Assembly: GCA_009782665.1 (NCBI GenBank)
Contig: WRIP01000005.1
Span: 1-21,994, forward strand
Direction: 5' to 3'
DNA from: Oscillospiraceae bacterium
Lineage (GTDB): Bacteria > Bacillota > Clostridia > Oscillospirales > Ruminococcaceae
Length of the DNA stretch: 21,994 nucleotides
The translations under genes and the position numbers were made by a program. Positions within the stretch are counted from its first letter, which is position 1. Each line of letters starts with the position of its first letter. Positions 5,193 to 13,064 of this stretch are shown here, one piece after another. Below the pieces are notes generated by a model. That model was not told where the DNA came from. It saw only the letters and a program-made list of their open reading frames with translations, and searched no databases.

Positions 5193-7943
5193 CATATCGA
5201 TACTGCTACACCCTTGTTTATCCTTGGTGACCACAATCTGCCGGTCGATGCGTTCCTTCAGCTGCGAAACATGTGAAATGATACCTATGAGCAGATTACT
5301 CTGTGCGAGTGAGGTCAATACCTTCATTGCAGACGAGAGAGTTTCTTCGTCTAATGAGCCGAAACCTTCATCGATAAACATAGTGTTCAGTTCAATTCCT
5401 CCGGAGGTGTGCTGTATTTCATCCGAAAGCCCTAGTGCTAGTGACAGCGAAGCCATGAATGATTCTCCTCCGGAGAGTGTCTTCACACTCCTTATACTCC
5501 CGTTATAGTGGTCTACTACATCGAGTTCTAATCCACTCTTGCTCTGTAGGTTGTTATTTTCGGCACGTTTGAGCTCATACTGTGAGTTTGACATCATCCC
5601 AAAACGGTTGTTTGCTCTCGATATTACCCGCTCAAAGTATGATGACTGTACAAACACTTCGAGCGTGACCTTTTCCTTCTGAGGTAGGTTACCGGATGCG
5701 GTAAGCGCGAGTGATCTCATCCATTCACAGTGTTTCTCCAGTTTAGCTATCTCGATTTGATTGTTAGCCAGCGAAGTTTCAACTCCACGGTTGGCTACAA
5801 GTCGAAGCTCAAGAGCTGACGCTTGTTCATGCTGTGCTTTTCGAACCGCTTCAAGCTGTAGTTTCTTTTCCTCTAACTCGGTATAGTTCAGTTGAATGTA
5901 CTCTTTCAATTGTTCTTCAACTGTCTTAATGGAAGCATTCAACTCGGTAATCGATTGCTTTTGCTTCGATATTTTATCAGAGCAGTCGGCAATGCTCTTT
6001 TCTATGCTATCTCTTTTTTGAGTTAACAGTCGAATCTGTTCAGCAGCTATTTCTTTGTTTTCATAGGTTAGTTCCTGCTTGAGATGTACTTCTGAGTCTG
6101 ATAATCCATTTATCTCACTCAACGCTACCGCAATCTTTGTCTCTATCTCAGCTATTGTTTCGGTCTTTTCCTTTAAGCTTTCCGTAACTTCGGGTAACTT
6201 TTCTTCAATCTCAGTCTTTCTAGCTATTCTTCTCTTAGTCTCTTGAATTTCATCGGTCAGCTTTTTCAGTCTGTCTTTGGCAGTCAATAACTCAGCTTTT
6301 AGTGTCTTAGAGATATTCTCCGGATACTCTTCATATACGTCTGATACCACCTGAAGAAGCTCTGATTGCTTAGCTTCTGCCTTGGTCTTTGCTGCAGCTG
6401 CTTTGCTGCTAGCTGAACTCATCGCATCATTCGCCTTATTCGCTGAGTTTTCAGCTTGTTTCAGTTGGTTTTCGTTCGGTGCTTCATTCGGCAACTCACA
6501 GGGGTGAGGATGTGTGGGTGACCCGCAGACGGGGTAGGGTACACCGTCTAACAATGTCTCGGCTAGTATCCCAGCCTGTACATCAAGAAATGCGCGATTG
6601 AGCTGGGTAAATGTATTCTGGGCTTTGGATTGGAGTTCTTTAGCCTGTATATATTGCTGTTGTGCTGTGATGTATTGCTCATCCAAGAGTTTTTTCTGGT
6701 CAACTAACTGTGTTATCCGATTCAAACATTCAATATCTTTCTTGATTCTATCAGCTTCATTGGTTTGTTTGACGAAGGTAGTATCGATTGCTCCTAGTGC
6801 CGTCAGTTCGGTAGTAGCAGAATCGTTCCAGGCTTTCAACTCAACTATCTCTTGTGTAAGTTCATCTTTGCCAGCTGTTAATTTGTTTCTGTATGTCAGT
6901 TTAAATTCTTTCTGCTCTCTCGTCTGTTCCAACCGATCATAATCCGGAAGTTTCATCTCCAGTTCAACTATCTGCCTGCTAAATGTTTCTATCTCTGGTT
7001 GGAATACTAACGCAGCTTCATATTGAAGCTTCAACTTCTCTGTTATCTCGGTCTGTTTTGCGAGTGATACTCTAGAGTTACTGAGTTGCTGCTCCAGCTT
7101 TTGTTTCTGTGCTGCTTTTCCGAGTTGGTTGTCATTGGCTGAAATCTCATCATTTAAGCGTTTAATCTCCGCTTCGACCTTTTGTTTTTCTGTTTCATCA
7201 TTGCTTATGAGCTTGGTCAGCAGCTCGGATACTTCTTCGGCAGTCAGGCGGTTATCTTTAGCATCCTGCACTGTGAATTGAAGCGGATCACCTTCTATAC
7301 AGCTGAGGTTTTCAATGAATGACAACCTGCTATCATTCATGGAGCTTAATTGTTTTGACAGGGTATTGTAATCTTCGTTGATTCTTTTCTGCAGTATCTC
7401 ATAAGGCTCGGTCATGAATATCCGTCTGAAGATAGCCTCCCTCTCTTTAGTGGGAGCAATCAGGAGTTTTAGAAAATCACCCTGTGCAATCATGGTAATC
7501 TGGGTAAACTGATTTCGGTCAACCCCGATGAGTTGTGTAATCGCTTCGGTTACAGACATTGTGCCGGTCACTATTCTTCCGTCATCATACTCAAGGGAGG
7601 CATCAGCAGCTTCTTCTGTCAACCCTTCTCCTCTTAGTTTTCTTCTGAGATACTTTGGGTTGCGTTTGACGGTATAGAGCTTTCTGTTGTGCTCAAATAC
7701 CATCTCAACGAATGACTCTACTGTTTCGTCGCTGTAGGTACTCCTAAGGCTTGTTGACTCACGCACCGGGCCACTAGGTTCTCCGTAAAGGGCAAATGTA
7801 ATAGCATCGAATATGGTGGTTTTTCCTGAACCTGTTTCACCTGAGATGAGATAAATTCCGTTATTTCCGAAGGCATCTAGATCTAAGGTTATGTGGTTGG
7901 CATAGGGACCTATTGCGGAGATTGTCAGTTTTATCGGTCTCAT
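5184..7943 (-). CDS. sbcC: SbcC, ATPase subunit of the SbcCD nuclease
   Basis: A 919-residue SMC-like ATPase. Walker A GETGSGKT is at 35-42; a very long coiled coil runs through about 190-780; the signature LSGGE is at 823-827 and Walker B with FIDEGFGSLD at about 856-865. By family knowledge SbcC with SbcD opens DNA hairpins and trims DNA ends during repair. The ATG overlaps the sbcD stop by four bases (ATGA) and follows GGAGG, so the two are translationally coupled. The apex, where the family has a CPVC zinc hook, reads YPVCGSPTHPHPC: the first cysteine is tyrosine (residue 470, codon TAC at 6536-6534), while Cys473 remains and another cysteine follows at 480. Hook dimerisation through zinc may therefore be altered, or this is a single-base sequence error. 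Confidence 0.96.
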   Translation of the reverse strand: MRPIKLTISAIGPYANHITLDLDAFGNNGIYLISGETGSGKTTIFDAITFALYGEPSGPVRESTSLRSTYSDETVESFVEMVFEHNRKLYTVKRNPKYLRRKLRGEGLTEEAADASLEYDDGRIVTGTMSVTEAITQLIGVDRNQFTQITMIAQGDFLKLLIAPTKEREAIFRRIFMTEPYEILQKRINEDYNTLSKQLSSMNDSRLSFIENLSCIEGDPLQFTVQDAKDNRLTAEEVSELLTKLISNDETEKQKVEAEIKRLNDEISANDNQLGKAAQKQKLEQQLSNSRVSLAKQTEITEKLKLQYEAALVFQPEIETFSRQIVELEMKLPDYDRLEQTREQKEFKLTYRNKLTAGKDELTQEIVELKAWNDSATTELTALGAIDTTFVKQTNEADRIKKDIECLNRITQLVDQKKLLDEQYITAQQQYIQAKELQSKAQNTFTQLNRAFLDVQAGILAETLLDGVPYPVCGSPTHPHPCELPNEAPNENQLKQAENSANKANDAMSSASSKAAAAKTKAEAKQSELLQVVSDVYEEYPENISKTLKAELLTAKDRLKKLTDEIQETKRRIARKTEIEEKLPEVTESLKEKTETIAEIETKIAVALSEINGLSDSEVHLKQELTYENKEIAAEQIRLLTQKRDSIEKSIADCSDKISKQKQSITELNASIKTVEEQLKEYIQLNYTELEEKKLQLEAVRKAQHEQASALELRLVANRGVETSLANNQIEIAKLEKHCEWMRSLALTASGNLPQKEKVTLEVFVQSSYFERVISRANNRFGMMSNSQYELKRAENNNLQSKSGLELDVVDHYNGSIRSVKTLSGGESFMASLSLALGLSDEIQHTSGGIELNTMFIDEGFGSLDEETLSSAMKVLTSLAQSNLLIGIISHVSQLKERIDRQIVVTKDKQGCSSIDMLL

Positions 7944-9082
7944 ATAGTTTCCTCCTCAAATACCAGCTCGATGAGCGTAGATATATACTCTCGCTGTTGT
8001 TCTGAAATAGGTTGACCGTTCTGCTCGGTGTAGAATTCATTGAAGAGTTTCATAGGAGACAGCTTAGTAGTTTCGGCATTAAGCCCCAGTACATTACTGG
8101 TTGTTCGGGTTCTGGTATTGTCGTAAGACAGATGCATTAAGTTGGGATATATAACTCTCAGGTTTGCAATCACATTCCCTTTATCCTCTTCATCGGTGAG
8201 CACAATACCGTAGTAATCATCCCGGTTGAGATTTTGGTAATAGCTTTTTGAGCGTAATTCATCATATCTTCCCCTAAGCTGACACATGTTTCGTTTTGGT
8301 ATCAGAGGAATCATTTCGACTGAGATATTGTTTTTTTCGGTTATCGTGAGCATCGTAATACTCTTATCCTGTCCAATCTCCGAGAACGAGTATTTGAGTG
8401 GAGAACCCGCATATCTAATAGACTCTTTGAGAATATACTGAGGGCGGTGCAGATGTCCTAACGCTACATAGTCAAAGTCTTCAAAGACTTCAGCATCAAC
8501 ATTGTCGAGACCTCCTATGCTCATCTCTTCGGAATCGGAGATCAAAGCACCTGTCACAAACTGATGTGCCAGTAGTATATTGATTTGAGTTTTATCAACA
8601 CCTAATTTGTCTATCGCAATCTTTAAAGCATCACTATATGTTTTGATTTCGAGATCGGTATGCCGCCTGACATGTATCGGTTTAATAAATGGGAGTAGGT
8701 ATATATTGACCGAGAGGGTTTCGTCCGTTAGGATATATGGGGATATATCCGCCTTATATGTTGAAGAAAAGTAAACCCCGCTCTTTTCAAACATACGTGC
8801 CCCGAAGGATAGTCTTTCACCCGAATCGTGATTACCGCTGATGATATATACCTTTATCTCTTGTTGAACCAAATATGTAAGAAAATCATCAAACAGATTC
8901 AATGCTTCTGCAGGAGGTATATGACGATCGAACACATCTCCCGAGATAAAAACTGCATCGGGATGTTCTTGGTATACTGCTTCAAGTATGACATTGAGCA
9001 GTATATGTCTTTGATCCTCTAACATGGAAAACTCATGAACCGTCTTACCTAGATGTAGATCAGAAAGATGAAATATCTTCAA
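7940..9082 (-). CDS. sbcD: SbcD, Mre11-type nuclease subunit
   Basis: A 380-residue calcineurin-like phosphoesterase with the full metal-binding set: SDLHLGK (7-13), GDVFDR (48-53), GNHDS (83-87), AHQ (172-174) and GHLH (209-212), followed by a capping domain to the end. It is the nuclease partner of SbcC. The start is a TTG at 9082-9080 (LKIFHLSDLH translated from Met); GGAG at 9092-9089 lies seven bases upstream, and the protein begins exactly where SbcD proteins normally do. It is the first gene of the sbcD-sbcC unit, with a candidate -10 element at 9134-9129. Confidence 0.96.
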   Translation of the reverse strand: MKIFHLSDLHLGKTVHEFSMLEDQRHILLNVILEAVYQEHPDAVFISGDVFDRHIPPAEALNLFDDFLTYLVQQEIKVYIISGNHDSGERLSFGARMFEKSGVYFSSTYKADISPYILTDETLSVNIYLLPFIKPIHVRRHTDLEIKTYSDALKIAIDKLGVDKTQINILLAHQFVTGALISDSEEMSIGGLDNVDAEVFEDFDYVALGHLHRPQYILKESIRYAGSPLKYSFSEIGQDKSITMLTITEKNNISVEMIPLIPKRNMCQLRGRYDELRSKSYYQNLNRDDYYGIVLTDEEDKGNVIANLRVIYPNLMHLSYDNTRTRTTSNVLGLNAETTKLSPMKLFNEFYTEQNGQPISEQQREYISTLIELVFEEETI

Positions 9083-9128
9083 TGTATATCTCCTATTGAT
9101 GTATTTTGAACTCTCATTTCATAAGTAT

Positions 9129-9134
9129 ATTATA
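9129..9134 (-). promoter_or_regulatory. candidate -10 element for sbcD
   Basis: The minus strand reads TATAAT at 9134-9129, within the near-perfect palindrome GTATATTATATAC (9125-9137). It would give a leader of about 40 nt before the sbcD TTG. No good -35 hexamer is seen at 16-18 bp, so the element is only a candidate; a palindromic GACGTC lies just upstream. Confidence 0.4.
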
Positions 9135-9269
9135 TACCAAAGGACGTCATCACAGATATACACGTTTTCACCTATTTTTATCACAATATTTTTACGATGT
9201 ATACAAACATCTGCTTCTAGCGCATACAGCATAGTAATGTTTTGATCTTTCCGGTAACCACGATTCATC

Positions 9270-9297
9270 AGTAGTGTAAACTACTTGTTTTTTTCTT
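9270..9297 (+). terminator. intrinsic terminator with no obvious upstream gene
   Basis: AGTAGT (9270-9275), loop GTAA and ACTACT (9280-9285) are followed by TGTTTTTTTCTT. It has the form of a plus-strand terminator, but the only gene to its left is sbcD on the other strand. It may end a short unannotated plus-strand RNA from about 9140-9290. Confidence 0.55.
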
Positions 9298-9301
9298 AAA
9301 T

Positions 9302-9486
9302 CCGCGTTAGGATATCTATGTCATCAAAAAGATGACTATCATGTAAGCAGCGAAAGGAGATAGATATGGCATATATGAGAACTGTGAGGGTCATGTCATA
9401 AACTGAATACAGAGCATATGGCATCAACGTATTGTTGATTCCGATGCAATAGAGTAACCTTTCGCAAATACTGCAGATATAGCGGC
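9302..9486 (+). ncRNA. candidate structured RNA, class unknown
   Basis: CCGC (9302-9305) and ATATCT (9312-9317) pair with AGATAT (9475-9480) and GCGG (9482-9485), closing a ~185-nt domain. Inside are GTCATC/GATGAC (around 9320-9336), the long-range stem GCGAAAGG/CCTTTCGC (about 9350-9357 with 9457-9464), and ATCAAC/GTTGAT (about 9423-9439). A terminator follows immediately. ATATCTAT (9312-9319) can instead pair with ATAGATAT (9360-9367), which excludes the closing stem. The closed, mostly paired shape with internal bubbles recalls 6S RNA, but I see no sequence hallmark of 6S, SRP, RNase P, tmRNA or a known riboswitch. It may be a free RNA or the leader of rsgA. Confidence 0.45.
9367..9402 (+). 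CDS. possible 11-residue leader peptide
   Basis: AAAGGAGA precedes an ATG by about five bases, and the frame reads MAYMRTVRVMS then TAA. The ribosome binding site is inside the arm GCGAAAGG of a long-range stem and next to the alternative pairing ATATCTAT/ATAGATAT, so it could be exposed or hidden by folding. A chance ORF in a structured RNA is equally possible. Confidence 0.2.
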
Positions 9487-9513
9487 ACACCGAACGGGTG
9501 TGTCATGTTTTTT
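9484..9513 (+). terminator. intrinsic terminator after the structured RNA
   Basis: GGCACACC (9484-9491) pairs with GGTGTGTC (9497-9504; one G-U) around loop GAACG, followed by ATGTTTTTT. It would end the 9302-9486 RNA before rsgA, or act as a conditional attenuator. Confidence 0.75.
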
Positions 9514-9560
9514 ACCCGTGAACTGCAGCCTGAAGGCTGCTTTGTTTACGGGTTTGCTTT
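9514..9560 (+). terminator. second hairpin before rsgA
   Basis: ACCCGT (9514-9519) pairs with ACGGGT (9548-9553), enclosing the strong hairpin GCAGCC-TGAA-GGCTGC (9525-9540); T-rich sequence follows. It directly adjoins the previous terminator. It may be a tandem terminator or part of the leader structure. Confidence 0.45.
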
Positions 9561-9600
9561 GTTTAGGATTTAGTACCTTATCATGAAAGGAGAAAGTATT

Positions 9601-9762
9601 ATGGAAAATGTAATTTTACAGCTAGGCTATATACTCCATGATTTGGAGAAAACTAAAGATAACAGGAGATTATATGATAGATATTCAAGACTACGGATTC
9701 GAACCCTCTATGCTGCCGGTCGGTTCCGATCACCTACCCGCACGGGTAACTGCAGTCCATAG
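9601..9762 (+). CDS. small ORF overlapping the start of rsgA, doubtful
   Basis: An excellent AAAGGAGA (9586-9593) precedes ATG at 9601; the frame codes 53 residues starting MENVILQLGYILHDLEKTKD and ends with TAG inside rsgA, in a different frame. The last 30 residues overlap rsgA and are arginine-rich, as expected of a shadow frame. The strong initiation site suggests that translation does start here, which could couple to rsgA at 9674. No family is recognised. Confidence 0.3.
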   Translation: MENVILQLGYILHDLEKTKDNRRLYDRYSRLRIRTLYAAGRFRSPTRTGNCSP

Positions 9763-10714
9763 ACAGCGATATGAGATAGTATGTAAATACGGATTTATTT
9801 ACGCAAGACTTAAGTCCGCCAACTATTATACACAGAATGAGCTTTTCCCTATAGTCGGGGATTTTGTGCTGATACAGTATGAATCGAGTGGTGACAGTCT
9901 CATAGTTCAAACACTTCCGAGAAAAAGCATATTTTCTCGACGAGATCCGGGACCCCGACCGGTAGAACAGCCAGTTGCAGCCAACTTCGATATTGTTTTT
10001 GTGATGACTTCATTGAATCAGGATTTGAACCTCAACCGTCTGGAACGATATCTCACCCTGACCTGGCAAAGCGGAGCTTTGCCAGTAATAGTTCTGACCA
10101 AGTCGGATCTGGTAGATGATTATTCCGATCAGATAGCAAGAGTTCGAGACGTATCCATCGGGATAGATGTAATAGCAGTCAGTTCGGTTACCGGTTACGG
10201 ATTGGACCAATTGAAAGCGTATCTTAAGCCTAGGGTCACCACGATATTTTTGGGGTCGTCAGGTGTAGGAAAATCGAGTCTACTGAATGCTCTCGCAGGA
10301 GAAAGTTTGATGAAGGTCAACTCTATCCGCGAGCAGGATAGTCGTGGACGACACACCACCACCCATCGTGAGCTGTTCATGCTTCAAACCGGCGCAATGA
10401 TAATTGACACCCCGGGCATGCGTGAGCTTGGCATGTGGGATATAGGGGATGGACTTGCCAGTTCATTCGGTGATGTTGAAGAGATACTACAACGTCACTG
10501 CAGATTTGCTGACTGTAAGCATCGTACCGAGCCGGGATGTGCAGTAAAAGAAGCTCTTGCGGATGGAGAATTAGCACCCGAGAGATGGAACAATTATCTG
10601 AAACTGAAACGAGAAGCAGAGTACATCGAGAAACGAAATGCTATCGCTTCACAAAAAGCACAGAAATCTGCAAATACTTTAAGAAAAGAGAGAAAAGATG
10701 AACATATACTATGA
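9674..10714 (+). CDS. rsgA: RsgA, ribosome small-subunit-dependent GTPase
   Basis: A 346-residue circularly permuted GTPase. An OB-fold domain (about 20-85) is followed by TKSD (G4, 142-145), then Walker A GSSGVGKS (194-201), DTPG (G3, 245-248), and a zinc-binding tail with Cys276, Cys281, His283 and Cys289. RsgA checks late maturation of the 30S ribosomal subunit. The start is placed at ATG 9674 (MIDIQDYGF), which follows AGGAG and matches the family N-terminus; an in-frame ATG at 9638 would add 12 unlike residues. Its 3' end overlaps the next gene by 17 bases. Upstream lies an unusual non-coding region with hairpins that may control it. Confidence 0.97.
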   Translation: MIDIQDYGFEPSMLPVGSDHLPARVTAVHRQRYEIVCKYGFIYARLKSANYYTQNELFPIVGDFVLIQYESSGDSLIVQTLPRKSIFSRRDPGPRPVEQPVAANFDIVFVMTSLNQDLNLNRLERYLTLTWQSGALPVIVLTKSDLVDDYSDQIARVRDVSIGIDVIAVSSVTGYGLDQLKAYLKPRVTTIFLGSSGVGKSSLLNALAGESLMKVNSIREQDSRGRHTTTHRELFMLQTGAMIIDTPGMRELGMWDIGDGLASSFGDVEEILQRHCRFADCKHRTEPGCAVKEALADGELAPERWNNYLKLKREAEYIEKRNAIASQKAQKSANTLRKERKDEHIL

Positions 10715-12041
10715 GGATCTGACTATACGCAATGCGTCATCGTCGGATGCTAAGCAGCTGCAAAAATGGTGGAATGATGGCAGTGTCATGTCACATGCCG
10801 GGTTCCCCGACGGCTTGAACGAGACGATTGAAGGCATTCGAGACAGTCTCGCAACCGACTGTGACGAAAAACACAGACGACATATCATTGAACTGTCGGG
10901 TAAAGCAATAGGTGAGATGAACTATGTTAACAAGGGAGATTCTACAGCTCAGATTGGCATAAAAATCTGTGAGGCAGAGTTCCAAAATCGAGGGTACGGA
11001 ACCATACTGCTCACCCTTTTCATCGATGCTTTGTTTCGATATCTTAACTTCGACCGGGTAATACTCGACACAAACATCAAAAATACTCGCGCACAGCATG
11101 TGTATGAAACAAAGCTGTATTTTAAACGAGTAAGAGTAAGAGAAAACAGCTGGCAGAATCAACATTCTATATGGCAATCCTTCATTGATTATGAGCTGAC
11201 AAAGACGGATTGGCTTGACTATCTGCTGCAAGGAAAAATCACTACCCTCAGATACATATACATTCGCAATGAACAGCCTTCCGACTATTCTATCGTAGAA
11301 CAGCTCACCCGAAATGCCTTCTGGGAGAACAGTCATCATCACTGTGACGAACACCTACTAGTCAATCGAATTCGACAGTCGGATGTATACATACCCGAAC
11401 TGGATTTTGTCGCATTAGTCGACTTAAAAATCGTTGGTCACATTCTCTATACCAAGAGTCATATAACTGACAATGAACATCGACAGTATGAAATGCTGAC
11501 CTTCGGTCCGCTCAGCGTACTGCCTAACTACCAGTACACCGGTATCGGTAGTGCGTTGTTGAACCACTCGATAGGTGAAGCACGACGTCTACAGTATTCT
11601 GCTATTCTCATTTTCGGTCATCCAGATTACTATCCTCGCTTTGGATTTATTCCTGCATCAGAGTACGGAATTTCCGACGCTGAAGGCAATAACTACGATC
11701 CCTTTATGGCACTCCCACTATATCCCGGTGCACTTGACGATATTTCCGGTCGATACTATATCGGCGATGTATTCTACCAATTGAATGAAGAGGATGTCCT
11801 AGCGTTCGATAAACAGTTTGAAGCCAAACAACAATATATCCCGATTCCGATTAAGTGTCTTATCGAACGGTTAGAGCATCCGGATGCCAAATCCGCCATC
11901 ATGACCTTGAAAGTAGAATATCTAGATGACATGAAACGTATCAGCCAAAAAGAAGTCGAGTCTCTGCACTGTATTGCCGCCACAGACATAGTAACAATAA
12001 AGACCGCTATGGCAGAACACAACCTACGTTGGGGGAGATAA
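10698..12041 (+). CDS. double GNAT acetyltransferase with an alphaCTD-like tail
   Basis: A 447-residue protein with three parts. Residues ~7-170 form a GNAT domain of the aminoglycoside/ribosomal-protein acetyltransferase type, with acetyl-CoA loop QNRGYGT (96-102). Residues ~185-375 form a different GNAT of the YhbS-like kind, with GPLSVLPNYQYTGIGSALL and GHPDYYPRFGF (307-317). The last ~40 residues (LDDMKRIS... HNLRWG, 409-446) align without gaps to the helix-hairpin-helix part of the RNA polymerase alpha C-terminal domain. Substrates are unknown; family members acetylate small amines or protein N-termini. The ATG at 10698 overlaps rsgA by 17 bases and the stop is one base from the next gene's start, so translation is probably coupled. 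The domain fusion is the notable point. Confidence 0.88.
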   Translation: MNIYYEDLTIRNASSSDAKQLQKWWNDGSVMSHAGFPDGLNETIEGIRDSLATDCDEKHRRHIIELSGKAIGEMNYVNKGDSTAQIGIKICEAEFQNRGYGTILLTLFIDALFRYLNFDRVILDTNIKNTRAQHVYETKLYFKRVRVRENSWQNQHSIWQSFIDYELTKTDWLDYLLQGKITTLRYIYIRNEQPSDYSIVEQLTRNAFWENSHHHCDEHLLVNRIRQSDVYIPELDFVALVDLKIVGHILYTKSHITDNEHRQYEMLTFGPLSVLPNYQYTGIGSALLNHSIGEARRLQYSAILIFGHPDYYPRFGFIPASEYGISDAEGNNYDPFMALPLYPGALDDISGRYYIGDVFYQLNEEDVLAFDKQFEAKQQYIPIPIKCLIERLEHPDAKSAIMTLKVEYLDDMKRISQKEVESLHCIAATDIVTIKTAMAEHNLRWGR

Positions 12042-12042
12042 C

Positions 12043-13002
12043 ATGATAGTTACTGACTTTACGAAAGAGCATATACCTCAAGCTCAATTACTGGCTCGAA
12101 AAAACTATGAGGAGGAGCGAAGTAATATAAGGCAACTCCCCCCTTTCGTTGTTCTACCAGATTTGACAGAGCTAGAAGGTAACCACTTAGGAGTTGCTGC
12201 CTTTGAATCCGACCGTATGATCGGATACATGTGCTGTTACAATGTATTCGATAATGCGTTCGGCACCACCGATACTAAAGGTGTCTGGTCGGCAGTCCAC
12301 ATGCACGCTGCCTCAGGTAATTTGCAGCAGGTATATGATTTAATGTATCAGGCTGCTGCCAAGAAATGGGTAGCAGCTGGTGCATTGAGCCACGGTATTA
12401 CATTCTACACTCACGATGAAATACCGATTCAGTGCCTATTTCGCAGAGGATTCGGAATGCGATGTATCGATGCCGTTAAACTGATTGAATCTCATACACT
12501 AAAACTACCAACCACTCTGAATATATGTGAGATCGAAGCATCAAAGGCAGACCGCGTACTAACCCTGAAAAACGCACTCATCGAACATCTTTCCGATACT
12601 CCCTGTTTTATGAAATATCCACTCCTAAACGGAGCAGATGTAATAGCGAAGGTAGTTGCTCGTAACTCCCGTATCTTCATTCTTTGTTCCGACAACCAAA
12701 TAGTAGCCTTTCTTGAAATCACTTCATCGGGTGAATCCTTTGTGACCGAAACTGACAGTTTCATGAACATATGCGGTGGCTACCTCATACCACAACTCAG
12801 AGGTCGAGGTATGTTCGACTTGCTACTGGAATACTGTGAGAATCAACTATATAAGGAAGGATATGAGTATCTGGGGGTAGATTTCGAGAGTTTGAATCCC
12901 GCTGCCTATGGTTTTTGGCTTAAGCATTTTAAGCCGTATACATATTCTTTGGTTCGCAGAATTGACGAATCTACAATCAAGCTCAGCCACCCTATCATTT
13001 GA
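12043..13002 (+). CDS. tandem-GNAT acetyltransferase
   Basis: A 319-residue protein starting two bases after the previous stop codon, with GGGGGAG just before the ATG, so in the same operon. The first half resembles a degenerate GNAT fold (a region around VAAFESDRMIGYMCCYN). The second half carries the clearer acetyl-CoA loop (CGGYLIPQLRGRGMFDLLLE, about residues 246-265) and the usual C-terminal block with GVDFESLNPAAYGFW and HFKPYTYSLVRR. This two-domain layout with only the C-terminal domain likely active is common in GNAT proteins of Bacillota. No substrate can be given. Together with the preceding gene it makes four GNAT domains in a row between rsgA and secA. Confidence 0.85.
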   Translation: MIVTDFTKEHIPQAQLLARKNYEEERSNIRQLPPFVVLPDLTELEGNHLGVAAFESDRMIGYMCCYNVFDNAFGTTDTKGVWSAVHMHAASGNLQQVYDLMYQAAAKKWVAAGALSHGITFYTHDEIPIQCLFRRGFGMRCIDAVKLIESHTLKLPTTLNICEIEASKADRVLTLKNALIEHLSDTPCFMKYPLLNGADVIAKVVARNSRIFILCSDNQIVAFLEITSSGESFVTETDSFMNICGGYLIPQLRGRGMFDLLLEYCENQLYKEGYEYLGVDFESLNPAAYGFWLKHFKPYTYSLVRRIDESTIKLSHPII

Positions 13003-13064
13003 CGTAACGCGACAAACGATATAAGATTAGGGTACTGAATCTAGATTAATTATGAGGTAGACTT

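Noticed and set aside
9302..9486. Identification as 6S, SRP, RNase P or tmRNA
   Set aside because: Shape suits a stable RNA, but the conserved blocks of RNase P, the SRP GGAAGCAGC-type loop, a tmRNA tag or a tRNA-like end are absent, and 6S has no sequence hallmark I can verify here.
9296..9490. 64-codon minus-strand open frame
   Set aside because: It covers the structured RNA region almost exactly, has cysteine/isoleucine-rich random-looking sequence, and no family resemblance.
10791..11354. 187-codon open frame on the minus strand
   Set aside because: It lies wholly inside the plus-strand double-GNAT gene, which has clear family motifs; the opposite frame has none and no ribosome binding site worth noting.
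12492..12770. 92-codon minus-strand open frame
   Set aside because: Shadow of the tandem-GNAT gene, with no family motif.
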